Assembly (NCBI RefSeq): GCF_002868715.1
Contig: NZ_PKLZ01000008.1
Location: 248,001 to 312,000, forward strand
Origin: Kineobactrum sediminis
GTDB taxonomy: Bacteria > Pseudomonadota > Gammaproteobacteria > Pseudomonadales > Halieaceae
DNA length: 64,000 bases
Reading direction: 5' to 3'
Shown: piece by piece, positions 17,473 through 25,877 of the stretch
Numbering within the stretch: position 1 is the stretch's first letter
Layout: each line of letters opens with the position of its first letter
The notes under the pieces: model-generated
What the model was told of the DNA's origin: nothing
Databases searched by the model: none
Seen by the model: only the letters and a program-made list of their open reading frames with translations
Position numbers and translations under genes: made by a program

Positions 17473-18195
17473 ATGCCCGTCACCTACTTCATTTCGGATC
17501 TCCACCTCGAGGCGACACGACCCGACACCGTGCGTGCACTGAGGCGGTTCCTGCTCGAGCACCGCGATTGCGATGCCCTGTATATTCTTGGAGACCTGTT
17601 CGAGCTGTGGATAGGTGACGACGACGACACACCGCTGGTGGCTGAGGTGACCGAGATGCTGCAGCGCTTCACCGCAGCCGGACCGGCCCTTTACCTGATG
17701 CAGGGCAACCGCGACTTTCTGCTCGGCAAACGCTTCTGCAGGGAGGTCGGTGCGCGGCTGCTGCGCGACCCCAGTGTGATCAACCTGTATGGCACACCGA
17801 CGCTGCTGACCCATGGCGATAGCCTGTGTACCCAGGACGCGGAATACCAGGCATTCCGGAAAACCACACGAACGGCATCCTGGCAGGCTGAGTTACTGGC
17901 ACGGTCCCTGGACGAGCGGCGCACACTGGCGCGGGAGCTACGCACCATGAGCCGCGAGGCCAATAGCAACAAGGCCGAGGATATTATGGATGTCAATCCC
18001 GAGGCAGTAGAGTCGGCGTTGCTGGACCACGAAGTCAGGCAAATGATTCACGGCCACACCCACCGCCCTGCGCGTCATGTGCATACCGCTGGTGTGCGCT
18101 GGGTACTTGGCGACTGGAATAGCAAGGGATGGATGATCAGGGCCACACCGAACAATATAGACCTTCTGGATTTTGATATACAATCAATAAGTTAG
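17473..18195 (+). CDS. lpxH: UDP-2,3-diacylglucosamine diphosphatase LpxH
   Basis: 240 residues of a calcineurin-like phosphoesterase. It cleaves UDP-2,3-diacylglucosamine to lipid X in lipid A synthesis at the inner membrane face. Metal motifs are FISDLHL, GDLFELWIGDD, GNRDFLLG, LTHGDSLC and GHTHRPARH. The length matches E. coli LpxH. Lies behind ppiB, convergent with miaE after a 22-base AT-rich gap. Confidence 0.96.
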   Translation: MPVTYFISDLHLEATRPDTVRALRRFLLEHRDCDALYILGDLFELWIGDDDDTPLVAEVTEMLQRFTAAGPALYLMQGNRDFLLGKRFCREVGARLLRDPSVINLYGTPTLLTHGDSLCTQDAEYQAFRKTTRTASWQAELLARSLDERRTLARELRTMSREANSNKAEDIMDVNPEAVESALLDHEVRQMIHGHTHRPARHVHTAGVRWVLGDWNSKGWMIRATPNNIDLLDFDIQSIS

Positions 18196-18217
18196 ATCTT
18201 AATTCAAACAAATTACA

Positions 18218-18832
18218 TTAGGTGTGTGGCACTCCGCTGTGAAAGCGGAACTCAGTGTCATGGCCACAGATCAATTCTGCCTCACGGGCGCGCAGTACCG
18301 CCAGCCGGGCTGTCACTTCCGTCTCGGGAGCCAATGCGGAGGCCAGTGCCAGGTAGTCCTGGAAATGACGTGCTTCGGACTTCAACAGGGATCCGTAGAA
18401 GGCTGCCAGCTCATCATCCAGCACCGGAATGAGGGCTGCAAAACGCTCACAGGAACGTGCTTCAATCAACGCCCCTACCAACAGGGTATCCACCAGGCGG
18501 CCGGGTTCATTACCCCGCACCTGTTTGCGCAGTTCGCCGGCATAGCGCGAAGCAGACAGCTGGGGATAGTCGATATTGCGCTTTTGCAGCAACCCGAGAA
18601 CCTGCTCGAAATGCCGCAGCTCCTCCCGTGCCAGCCGCGATAATTTGTGCAGCAGTCGCGGGTGCTCGACATACCGGTACATCAGGTTGAGAGCGGTAGA
18701 GGCCGCTTTTTTCTCGCAATTGGCATGGTCGACCAGTAACAGTTGCGGGTTATCCAGCGCCCAGGCGACCCAGGCCTGTGGAGTAACACAAGGTAGAAAC
18801 CCGTTTATGGCGGAGAGGTCGACAGCGCTCAC
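18218..18832 (-). CDS. miaE: tRNA-(ms2io6A) hydroxylase MiaE
   Basis: 204 residues, a diiron ferritin-like monooxygenase that hydroxylates ms2i6A at tRNA position 37. Iron ligands are visible as the helices DHANCEKKAAS, REELRHFEQVL, EARSCERFA and SEARHFQDYL. The start is GTG (MSAVDLSAI) and overlaps the TGA of the DUF1289 gene, so translation is coupled. Length normal for the family. Acts in the cytosol with oxygen. Confidence 0.93.
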   Translation of the reverse strand: MSAVDLSAINGFLPCVTPQAWVAWALDNPQLLLVDHANCEKKAASTALNLMYRYVEHPRLLHKLSRLAREELRHFEQVLGLLQKRNIDYPQLSASRYAGELRKQVRGNEPGRLVDTLLVGALIEARSCERFAALIPVLDDELAAFYGSLLKSEARHFQDYLALASALAPETEVTARLAVLRAREAELICGHDTEFRFHSGVPHT

Positions 18833-19302
18833 TGGCTGCTCGCCGGGGTGAACAGGTCGGCGGTTCGCATGTAGCGTTCGTAGTGTGCATCCGAGAGGGT
18901 GTAATACTCGTCGTCAATCATGGCTCGCAGCTCAAGGAGGGTAATGTCGCGGTACTCCGGATGAATCTCCAGGCCGTAACCAAGGGGCTCGATAATCTGG
19001 CCGGCGCCCGCCTTGAGCAGGGTGAAGGCCCAGCAATATTCATCGTGAGCAGGGTTATACCGCAGTTGCTGGACCTGAAGCTGCCACTCGAGCAGGGCCC
19101 TGTCGACCACCGACAACTTGTTGCGCACGCACTGGGAGAGAAACCCGGCGAGGCGTCCGTCAACGGCGCGTTTTTGCTCATTGGAGTAACTGTTCCAGGC
19201 AATCACCTCATGGGCAAACCGCTTGCAACCGCGGCACACGGCATCACCGATACCGGTGGAGCAAACACCGATGCAGGGCGTTTTGACGATGGCTTCGGGC
19301 AT
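18829..19302 (-). CDS. DUF1289 domain-containing protein
   Basis: 157 residues from ATG 19302; the frame runs to a TTG at 19317 but the ATG (MPEAIVKTPCIGVC) fits the family better. In that numbering four cysteines, CIGVC and CRGC at about residues 10-26, form the DUF1289 signature and may bind a metal or Fe-S cluster. The remaining 110 residues (RYNPAHDEYCWAFTLLKAG...) form an extension longer than the usual small DUF1289 protein. Coupled to miaE by a 4-base overlap. Function unknown; a role with MiaE or its iron centre is only a guess. Confidence 0.82.
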   Translation of the reverse strand: MPEAIVKTPCIGVCSTGIGDAVCRGCKRFAHEVIAWNSYSNEQKRAVDGRLAGFLSQCVRNKLSVVDRALLEWQLQVQQLRYNPAHDEYCWAFTLLKAGAGQIIEPLGYGLEIHPEYRDITLLELRAMIDDEYYTLSDAHYERYMRTADLFTPASSQ

Positions 19303-19355
19303 AACGGCAGATAGCAACGCGATAGTGAACTGACGCGTGGGATTTTAAGCCATCA

Positions 19356-19375
19356 ATACCGTGAATGCACGGTAT
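19356..19375. promoter_or_regulatory. Perfect 8-bp inverted repeat, possible operator
   Basis: ATACCGTG, spacer AATG, CACGGTAT. It lies between the divergent DUF1289/miaE and acnB genes, about 38 bases upstream of the acnB -10. It looks like a site for a dimeric regulator. I do not recognise the motif as a known consensus. Confidence 0.5.
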
Positions 19376-19412
19376 AAGCGATTGATTTATTTATCTTAAA
19401 AATCCACTGGAG

Positions 19413-19418
19413 TACAAT
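19413..19418 (+). promoter_or_regulatory. Candidate -10 of the acnB promoter
   Basis: TACAAT, with only a weak -35 upstream (TTTATC with 17-base spacing). Start near 19425 would give a 5' leader of about 75 bases. Confidence 0.4.
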
Positions 19419-19498
19419 TGCGCACCGCTATTCCCTGCAACGGATGTGCAGCCAGTGTCTGTGCAGATGCCGCCAGTCTTAGTAAAAGGAGTTCCACC

Positions 19499-22114
19499 GT
19501 GTTAGAAGCCTATCGCGAACATGTCGCCGCCAGAGCCGCCCAGAATATTCCCCCCAAACCGCTCAATACCGAACAGGTTGCGGCACTGGTAGATCTGTTG
19601 AAAAATCCGCCTGCAGGCGAAAACGACTTTCTGCTGGACCTGATTTCCACCCGGGTGCCACCCGGCGTCGATGAAGCCGCCTATGTTAAAGCCGGTTTTC
19701 TGTCCGCCGTTGCCAAGGGTGAAACCAGTAGCCCGCTGATCGACCGCAAAGCGGCCGTAGAACTGCTTGGGCAAATGCACGGGGGCTACAATATTGAGAC
19801 CCTGGTAGGCCTGCTGCCCGACGCTGAGCTGGGTCCGCTGGCTGCTACCGAACTGAAGCACACGCTGCTGGTTTTCGATGCCTTTCACGATGTTGCGGAG
19901 TTCGCCAAAAACGGCAATGCCAACGCCCAGAGCGTGCTTGAATCCTGGGCCAACGGCGAGTGGTTCACCTCTCGCGACGCGGTTCCGGAATCCATCAAGG
20001 TAACGGTTTTCAAGGTAACCGGAGAAACCAATACCGACGATTTGTCGCCCGCTCCCGATGCCTGGTCCCGCCCCGACGTGCCACTACACGCCCTGGCCAT
20101 GTACAAAATGACCCGCGACGGCCTGGAACCGGAAGAACATGGTGTTACCGGCCCCATGTCGCAAATTGAAGCCATTCGTGCGAAGGGCCTCCCGGTTGCC
20201 TTTGTCGGCGATGTGGTGGGCACCGGTTCTTCGCGCAAGTCCGCCACGAACTCCGTACTGTGGTTCTTTGGCGATGACATGCCCGGCGTACCCAACAAGA
20301 AAGGCGGCGGGATCTGCATTGGCAACAAGGTCGCCCCGATCTTCTACAACACCATGGAGGACGCCGGCGCGCTGGTATTTGAAGCGCCGGTCGATGACCT
20401 CACCATGGGCGACGTGATTGAAATCAGGCCCTATGAAGGCAAGATCCTGTCAGAATCCGGAGCGGTGCTGTCCGAATTCGCACTCAAGTCAGACGTGTTG
20501 CTGGACGAGGTACGTGCCGGTGGTCGCATCAACCTGATTATCGGCCGCGGCTTGACCACCCGCGCTCGCGAGGAGCTGGGGCTCGGCGTGCCCGATTTGT
20601 TCCGCCTGCCCGAAGTCCCTGCGCACAGCGACAAGGGCTTCACCCTCGGCCAGAAAATGGTCGGCAAGGCCTGTGGCGTTGAGGGCATCCGTCCCGGCAC
20701 CTACTGTGAACCACGCATGACGACTGTCGGGTCCCAGGATACCACCGGTCCGATGACCCGGGATGAACTCAAGGACCTCGCCTGTCTCGGCTTCTCGACG
20801 GACCTGGTGATGCAATCTTTCTGCCACACGGCGGCATATCCCAAGCCAGTCGATATTGACACCCAACACAGCCTGCCCGACTTTATCATGACCCGTGGCG
20901 GCGTCTCCCTGCGCCCGGGTGACGGCATCATCCACTCCTGGCTCAACCGCATGCTGCTGCCCGATACCGTCGGCACCGGTGGCGACAGTCACACCCGTTT
21001 CCCCATGGGCATTTCTTTTCCCGCCGGCTCCGGCCTGGTGGCCTTTGCCGCTGCCACCGGGGTGATGCCGCTGGATATGCCGGAGTCCGTACTGGTGCGC
21101 TTCAAGGGAGATTTGCAGCCCGGTATTACCCTGCGCGACCTGGTTCACGCCATTCCCTATTACGCCATTCAGGAAGGCCTGCTCACCGTCGACAAAAAGG
21201 GTAAGAAGAACATTTTCTCCGGACGCATTCTGGAAATTGAAGGCCTCAAGAACCTGACGGTTGAGCAGGCCTTTGAGCTTTCCGATGCCTCGGCGGAGCG
21301 ATCCGCCGCAGGCTGTACAATAGCCCTGGACGAAGACACCATCGCCGAGTATCTGCGCTCCAACGTGGTGCTGTTGCGCTCCATGGTAGCAGAGGGTTAT
21401 GGCGACCCGCGTACTCTCGAGCGCCGGGCTGCACGTATGGAAGAATGGCTGGCCAACCCGAGCCTGATGAAAGCCGACGCCGATGCCGAGTACACGGCGG
21501 TCATCGAAATCGATCTCGCAGAGGTGAAAGAACCCATCGTCTGTGCTCCCAATGATCCCGATGATGCCCGCCTGCTATCCTCTGTCGCCGGCGACAAGGT
21601 CGACGAAGTATTCATCGGCAGCTGCATGACCAACATCGGCCACTTCCGCGCCGCGGGCAAGCTGCTGGACCAGCACAAGGGTGAACTCTCGACCCGCCTG
21701 TGGATCTCGCCGCCGACGCGCATGGACCAGCACCTGCTGATGGAAGAAGGCTACTACAACATCTTCGGTCGTGCCGGTGCGCGCACCGAAATGCCCGGCT
21801 GCTCTCTGTGCATGGGCAACCAGGCACGGGTTGCACCCAATTCCACAGTGTTGTCCACTTCCACCCGCAACTTCCCCAACCGTCTGGGCGATGGTGCCAA
21901 TGTGTACCTCACTTCAGCCGAACTGGCGGCGGTGGGCGCGGTGCTGGGCAAACTGCCAACACCCGAGGAATACCTTTCCTATGCCAGTAGCCTGGACGCC
22001 ATGTCAGCGGAGATTTACCGTTACATGAACTTTGACCAGATTATTGAGTTCCAGAAGAGTGCCGAGGAAGGCAAGCGTATTGCAGCGGTGGAGATCACGG
22101 AAGTCGCTGTCTAG
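19499..22114 (+). CDS. acnB: Aconitate hydratase B
   Basis: 871 residues from GTG 19499, close to E. coli AcnB (865). AAAAGGAG lies 7 bases before the GTG; the upstream ATG at 19418 has no ribosome site, and the protein LEAYREHVAARAAQ... starts as AcnB does. It interconverts citrate and isocitrate in the TCA cycle using a 4Fe-4S cluster; the cysteines are in GSCMTNIGHF and GCSLCMGNQ. The HEAT-like N-terminal domain precedes the swivel domain (VGDVVGTGSSRKS) and the cluster domains, the AcnB order. Two hairpins follow the stop. Confidence 0.97.
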   Translation: MLEAYREHVAARAAQNIPPKPLNTEQVAALVDLLKNPPAGENDFLLDLISTRVPPGVDEAAYVKAGFLSAVAKGETSSPLIDRKAAVELLGQMHGGYNIETLVGLLPDAELGPLAATELKHTLLVFDAFHDVAEFAKNGNANAQSVLESWANGEWFTSRDAVPESIKVTVFKVTGETNTDDLSPAPDAWSRPDVPLHALAMYKMTRDGLEPEEHGVTGPMSQIEAIRAKGLPVAFVGDVVGTGSSRKSATNSVLWFFGDDMPGVPNKKGGGICIGNKVAPIFYNTMEDAGALVFEAPVDDLTMGDVIEIRPYEGKILSESGAVLSEFALKSDVLLDEVRAGGRINLIIGRGLTTRAREELGLGVPDLFRLPEVPAHSDKGFTLGQKMVGKACGVEGIRPGTYCEPRMTTVGSQDTTGPMTRDELKDLACLGFSTDLVMQSFCHTAAYPKPVDIDTQHSLPDFIMTRGGVSLRPGDGIIHSWLNRMLLPDTVGTGGDSHTRFPMGISFPAGSGLVAFAAATGVMPLDMPESVLVRFKGDLQPGITLRDLVHAIPYYAIQEGLLTVDKKGKKNIFSGRILEIEGLKNLTVEQAFELSDASAERSAAGCTIALDEDTIAEYLRSNVVLLRSMVAEGYGDPRTLERRAARMEEWLANPSLMKADADAEYTAVIEIDLAEVKEPIVCAPNDPDDARLLSSVAGDKVDEVFIGSCMTNIGHFRAAGKLLDQHKGELSTRLWISPPTRMDQHLLMEEGYYNIFGRAGARTEMPGCSLCMGNQARVAPNSTVLSTSTRNFPNRLGDGANVYLTSAELAAVGAVLGKLPTPEEYLSYASSLDAMSAEIYRYMNFDQIIEFQKSAEEGKRIAAVEITEVAV

Positions 22115-22124
22115 TGAGGCATCC

Positions 22125-22155
22125 GGCTACCGCATTCGTCACGAAAGCGGTAGCC
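22125..22155 (+). repeat. Nested inverted repeat after acnB
   Basis: GGCTACCGC and GCGGTAGCC form a 9-bp stem; the 13-base centre contains TTCG/CGAA as an inner stem. No T run follows. It may stabilise the acnB mRNA 3' end or act with the next hairpin. Confidence 0.55.
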
Positions 22156-22169
22156 CGCAAGCTCCATTA

Positions 22170-22204
22170 GCCGTGTGCCGCAATCCTGCGGCGCATGGCT
22201 TTTA
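22170..22204 (+). terminator. Rho-independent terminator of acnB
   Basis: A 12-pair stem, GCCGTGTGCCGC with GCGGCGCATGGC (two G-U pairs), loop AATCCT, followed by TTTTA. It ends at the stop codon of the convergent gene. Confidence 0.6.
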
Positions 22205-22774
22205 CCCCCTGAAGTGCATCAGTAATTCCAGTCGCCCATCCGCCAGTAATACGCTGCGGTCAAACTGGAAATCCGTCATTAAATCCTGCAATGTGCTCTG
22301 CGGCAGGGGCCGATAACCCGGCAAAGCCTGCGTGCGATACCTGACACTCAAGGTGTCCCTGGCACAAATACCATAGCGTTCCCCACCGGCCCGCAGCTTG
22401 CGATTACGGGCACCAAAAGCATGCACCCGTGTGCCCGGATGCAAATGCGGTTGTAACACCTCAAGCAGGGCTCTGATTGCGGCATCGTCGAGAAAGTTGA
22501 AGAGATCCCAGAACAGGCAAACATCAAAGCGGACATCTGCCGGCAGCTGTAGCAGAGCGGCAAATTGCTCCCGGTAGCCGGGACCCTCCTCCGCCACCGT
22601 CAGCGGCAAATCCACAAACAGGTCGGCAAAGTACAGTTTTACGCGAAATTCGGAATAAAACGCCAGGGTTTCCGGCAAAGCCGCGCCCAGATCCAGTATC
22701 GTAACGCGTTCTTCCGGGTCCAGCGGCTGTAATATGGATGACAGCAGCTGGGATGGTTGGGTAACAGAGCTCAC
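22202..22774 (-). CDS. Methyltransferase-like protein, unknown substrate
   Basis: 190 residues, GTG start. The N-terminal part VTILDLGAALPETLAFYSE resembles motif I of class I SAM methyltransferases (DLG-A) and FDVCLFWDLFNFLDD resembles motif IV with a following acidic helix. The usual GxGxG is degenerate, so SAM binding is doubtful. The C-terminus has no membrane span. It lies 46 bases downstream of the bactofilin gene on the same strand and may be co-transcribed. Annotated as methyltransferase-like, not as a proven enzyme. Confidence 0.6.
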   Translation of the reverse strand: MSSVTQPSQLLSSILQPLDPEERVTILDLGAALPETLAFYSEFRVKLYFADLFVDLPLTVAEEGPGYREQFAALLQLPADVRFDVCLFWDLFNFLDDAAIRALLEVLQPHLHPGTRVHAFGARNRKLRAGGERYGICARDTLSVRYRTQALPGYRPLPQSTLQDLMTDFQFDRSVLLADGRLELLMHFRG

Positions 22775-22820
22775 GATAGTGCCGGAAGCGGGACAGCATC
22801 AAGTCCCTCACTCACGCTTT

Positions 22821-23345
22821 TCAACCGCTTTTGAGGTCCATCTCGGGATTCTTCGCGGGGTTGGAGGCCGGAGTTGCACCCGCCTTTTCTGTCCTGACCG
22901 GCGCCAGTCCCTGTCGCGTATCACCCGGATCCATGTCGATGCTGCCCTTGAAGATCGCACCGTCCTCGAGAGTGACCCGGGGAGCGATAATATTACCGCG
23001 GACCCGGCCGGATTTGGCGATTACCACCTTTTCGCTACCGGTGACATCCCCGGCAACTTCACCATCAATACGCACAACCCTGGCCGTTATATCCGCGGTG
23101 ACCTTGCCCGATTCACCTACCGAGACTTCAAAATCCCCGAGATCGATGGTGCCGTCGACCTTGCCCTGGATAACGAGATCCTCTTCACCGGTTACGGTAC
23201 CCTTGATATAAATACTGGTGCCGATCATGGCAAAACTCCTCGATGTCGCAGGGGTGGATGGTGCTGGGGCCGGCATCGCCGGGGATGCGGTGCGTTCTGG
23301 CGCCACCGGCTCAGCCGATGGTTTGTTCTTGTTGCGTTCAAACAT
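22821..23345 (-). CDS. Bactofilin (polymer-forming cytoskeletal protein)
   Basis: 174 residues from ATG 23345 (MFERNKNK), which fits the usual short N-terminus; GTG 23381 and ATG 23375 are in frame upstream and AGGA lies near them, so the start is not settled. The Pro/Ala-rich leader is followed by the right-handed beta helix: TSIYIKGTVTGEEDLVIQG, IDLGDFEVSVGES, ITARVVRIDGEVAGDV, EKVVIAKSGRVRGNI. Bactofilins polymerise without nucleotides and often sit beside M23 peptidases that shape the wall; here the upstream gene is a LysM/M23 protein. Confidence 0.9.
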   Translation of the reverse strand: MFERNKNKPSAEPVAPERTASPAMPAPAPSTPATSRSFAMIGTSIYIKGTVTGEEDLVIQGKVDGTIDLGDFEVSVGESGKVTADITARVVRIDGEVAGDVTGSEKVVIAKSGRVRGNIIAPRVTLEDGAIFKGSIDMDPGDTRQGLAPVRTEKAGATPASNPAKNPEMDLKSG

Positions 23346-23433
23346 GACCTTATGTACTCCCGTGGGGATCGTCATTACCACAATATCCTAACAGGCGGGT
23401 ATGGTGGAAACCAACAACAGGTTGTTAAAAAGC

Positions 23434-24303
23434 TTATTTTCGCGGCAGCAGCCCCAATGGGTCCACAGGCTTTCCCTCGCGACGTATTTCAAAATGAAGC
23501 TTTACCGAATCGGTTCCCGTGCTACCTTTTTCCGCAATTTTCTGGCCGGCAGTGACCCTGTCACCTTCCGCCGCCAACAATCGGTCATTATGCCCATAGG
23601 CGCTGAGATACACATCGTCGTGCTTAACAATCAGCAGTTCACCAAATCCGATAATGCCGGTACCCGCATACACGACCTGCCCCGAGGCCACAGCCACAAC
23701 CGGGTCCCCACGCTGGCCACCAATATCTATGCCCTTGTGTACAGTTGCGGAATATCCCCTGACAACCGGTCCGGGAGAGGGCCAGCGCCAGGCTGATACT
23801 GGCGTCAGGGCAGCGTTTGCGGGCCTGGCCGGCATTGCCGGCGCTACCGCTACCGGCGGCGGCGCTGGTACCCGCGCGGACTTGAGCGGCGGTCTGGTAG
23901 GCTGGGCTACAGCTGGCGGGGACACCGGGGCGGGTGTCGGTGCGGCGGATTCGGATCCGGTACGGGTGGCGGGCCTGGTGACACGCGGTACTAACGTATA
24001 GCCGGCGGTGTCGACGCCCGCCACGCGAATGCGCTGACCGGGATAAATGGTATAGGGTGGCTCTATGCTATTCGCCATAGCCAGCGCCCGGTAATCCTGA
24101 CCGAAGCGGAAGGCAATGGCGTAGAGTGTGTCACCACGACGCACGGTGTAGCTACTGGACGTGGTTGAACTGCTATTGTGACGATCCTCGATAGGGGCAC
24201 GGGTACCGCCGGCACAGCCTTGCAGCAACAGCATGAGCAGGCAGGCCACCAGGCAAGCCACCGGAGTCAGAAAACGGAACTGGCAGTACACGATATCAGT
24301 CAC
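23434..24303 (-). CDS. nlpD: NlpD-like LysM/M23 lipoprotein
   Basis: 289 residues from GTG 24303, which overlaps the stop of the DUF368 gene; GTG 24291 is also possible. A lipoprotein signal ends at LLLQGC. The LysM domain (SYTVRRGDTLYAIAFRFGQ) binds peptidoglycan, a Pro/Ala-rich linker follows, and the M23/LytM domain closes the protein. HKGIDIGG, YGHNDRL and LHFEIRREG are seen. E. coli NlpD has Asn where this protein has the first His, so this copy might keep metal binding. It should act in the periplasm on cell-wall amidases or wall cleavage. rpoS does not follow. Confidence 0.88.
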   Translation of the reverse strand: MTDIVYCQFRFLTPVACLVACLLMLLLQGCAGGTRAPIEDRHNSSSTTSSSYTVRRGDTLYAIAFRFGQDYRALAMANSIEPPYTIYPGQRIRVAGVDTAGYTLVPRVTRPATRTGSESAAPTPAPVSPPAVAQPTRPPLKSARVPAPPPVAVAPAMPARPANAALTPVSAWRWPSPGPVVRGYSATVHKGIDIGGQRGDPVVAVASGQVVYAGTGIIGFGELLIVKHDDVYLSAYGHNDRLLAAEGDRVTAGQKIAEKGSTGTDSVKLHFEIRREGKPVDPLGLLPRK

Positions 24304-25201
24304 TGCCCCATAGCCGGTCAATGAACCAGACAAGGGCAAAACCGCCCACCGCCAGCGGCAGGCATACCTGTAGCATGGGATCGGCGGCGAACTCCCAGGG
24401 CCAGACCGGCACCTGCTGCGCCGGCCGCAACTCCCCATCGCGTCCCAGCACCCAGTCAAGGGCATGTTTCCAGGGCCAGACCACCAGTAGCGAACCGAAC
24501 AAAAACCCTGTCAGCAGGGCCATGGTGGCGGCATGAAAACGTTGCAACAACCAGTGTAACAATCGTGAAAAGCACATCAAGCCCAGACCTGCACCCAAAC
24601 CGAAAACCAGTATCACTTCCAGCTCAAGGTTTTTCAGCGCAGTTAGTACCGGCCCGTACATACCCAGCAGGATGAGGATAAAACTGCCTGAAATACCAGG
24701 CAGAATCATTGCACAAATTGCGATAAAGCCGGCGATAAAGAACCCGGGCAAACCCGGTGTCATGGCCACCACCGGCGACAGCGCGATAAAACCGGCGGTA
24801 AGCGCCCCCGCGACGAGGCAGGCCCACAAAGCCGGCGTCCACCGTGGCACCTGGCGCAGGAGAACCAGTGCCGATGCCAGGATAAGACCGAAGAAAAAGG
24901 CCCACAGAGGCACCGGGTAAGCGTTCAGTAACCAGGACACCAGTCGTGCCAGGGACAGGATACTGGTAGCGATCCCCAGTAATAGAAGCAACAAAAAGGC
25001 CCCGTCGACATGTAACCATGCTGCCCTCACCTGGCCCCTGGAGAGCAGGCGCAGACAGGTGACATCAAAAGCACGAATACTGCCCAGCAGACGATCATAG
25101 ATACCGGTAATAAACGCCATGGTCCCGCCGGATACGCCAGGAACAATATCTGCTGCACCCATCAGAATACCACGCAGGTAGACACCAAACGGGGTCACCA
25201 T
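24296..25201 (-). CDS. DUF368 integral membrane protein
   Basis: 301 residues with about eight to ten hydrophobic helices. The start GILMGAADIVPGVSGGTMAFITG and the internal AICAMILPGISGSFILILLG are the duplicated PGxSGG motifs of DUF368. Members have been linked to undecaprenyl-phosphate flipping (PopT in some bacteria); that role here is an inference. It sits one base after pcm and overlaps nlpD, in the place where other gammaproteobacteria do not have it, and would serve cell-envelope carriers together with its wall-related neighbours. Confidence 0.9.
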   Translation of the reverse strand: MVTPFGVYLRGILMGAADIVPGVSGGTMAFITGIYDRLLGSIRAFDVTCLRLLSRGQVRAAWLHVDGAFLLLLLLGIATSILSLARLVSWLLNAYPVPLWAFFFGLILASALVLLRQVPRWTPALWACLVAGALTAGFIALSPVVAMTPGLPGFFIAGFIAICAMILPGISGSFILILLGMYGPVLTALKNLELEVILVFGLGAGLGLMCFSRLLHWLLQRFHAATMALLTGFLFGSLLVVWPWKHALDWVLGRDGELRPAQQVPVWPWEFAADPMLQVCLPLAVGGFALVWFIDRLWGSD

Positions 25202-25202
25202 C

Positions 25203-25877
25203 CTATTTCACCGTACCAGGGCGCAGCGGCACAAAATGCACTGCCTCGATAACCTGCACATCGAAGCCCTCGTCGCCGCGTATAACCACTTGCAGCTGCT
25301 GGCTGTCGCCTCCAACCGGGATTACCAGGCGCCCGCCCGGGGCCAGCTGCTGCAAGAGTTCCTCAGGAATATGCTCGGGTGCCGCAGTGCTGATTATGCC
25401 GTCAAAGGGCCCCGCCCCTTCCCAACCCATCGTGCCGTCCGCGTGACGCAGGTCTACATTGCGCAGACGCAGCTGGCGAAGACGCTGGCGCGCCTTGGTC
25501 AGTAGCGGCCTGATGCGTTCGACACTCCACACCTGATCTACCAATTGGGCCAGTATCGCGGTCTGGTACCCGGAACCGGAACCCACTTCCAGCACCCGGC
25601 TTAAGGGCCCGGCCGCCAGCAGTAATTCGGTCATACGGGCGACAATATAGGGGCGCGACAGCGTCTGCTGAAAACCGATGGGTAACGAGGTGTCTTCGTA
25701 GGCTCGATGCGCCATGGCCTCATCAAGAAACAGGTGGCGGGGAGTCGTGCGCATAACCTCGAGCACCCGGCTATCCGTTATACCCTGTTCCACCAGTCTT
25801 CCGACGAGGCGTTCGCGGGTACGTAGCGAAGTCATGCCGATGCCGTTGATATTTACACTATTCACTGCCGTTACCAC
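25203..25877 (-). CDS. pcm: Protein-L-isoaspartate O-methyltransferase
   Basis: 224 residues from GTG 25877; ATG 25835 ([10 protein letters not shown]) gives 210 residues and is the start used in many homologues. GGGAAGGG lies upstream of the GTG, while 25835 has no ribosome site, so the longer form is kept but not sure. It methylates isoaspartyl residues to repair aged proteins. Motifs: [38 protein letters not shown] (SAM loop) and [12 protein letters not shown]. Overlaps the end of truD. surE, commonly between the two, is missing. Confidence 0.94.
   Translation of the reverse strand: MVTAVNSVNINGIGMTSLRTRERLVGRLVEQGITDSRVLEVMRTTPRHLFLDEAMAHRAYEDTSLPIGFQQTLSRPYIVARMTELLLAAGPLSRVLEVGSGSGYQTAILAQLVDQVWSVERIRPLLTKARQRLRQLRLRNVDLRHADGTMGWEGAGPFDGIISTAAPEHIPEELLQQLAPGGRLVIPVGGDSQQLQVVIRGDEGFDVQVIEAVHFVPLRPGTVK

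Noticed and set aside
19418-19498. N-terminal extension of acnB from ATG 19418
   Set aside because: The extension is outside the AcnB family and lacks a ribosome site; GTG 19499 has AAAAGGAG and fits homologues.
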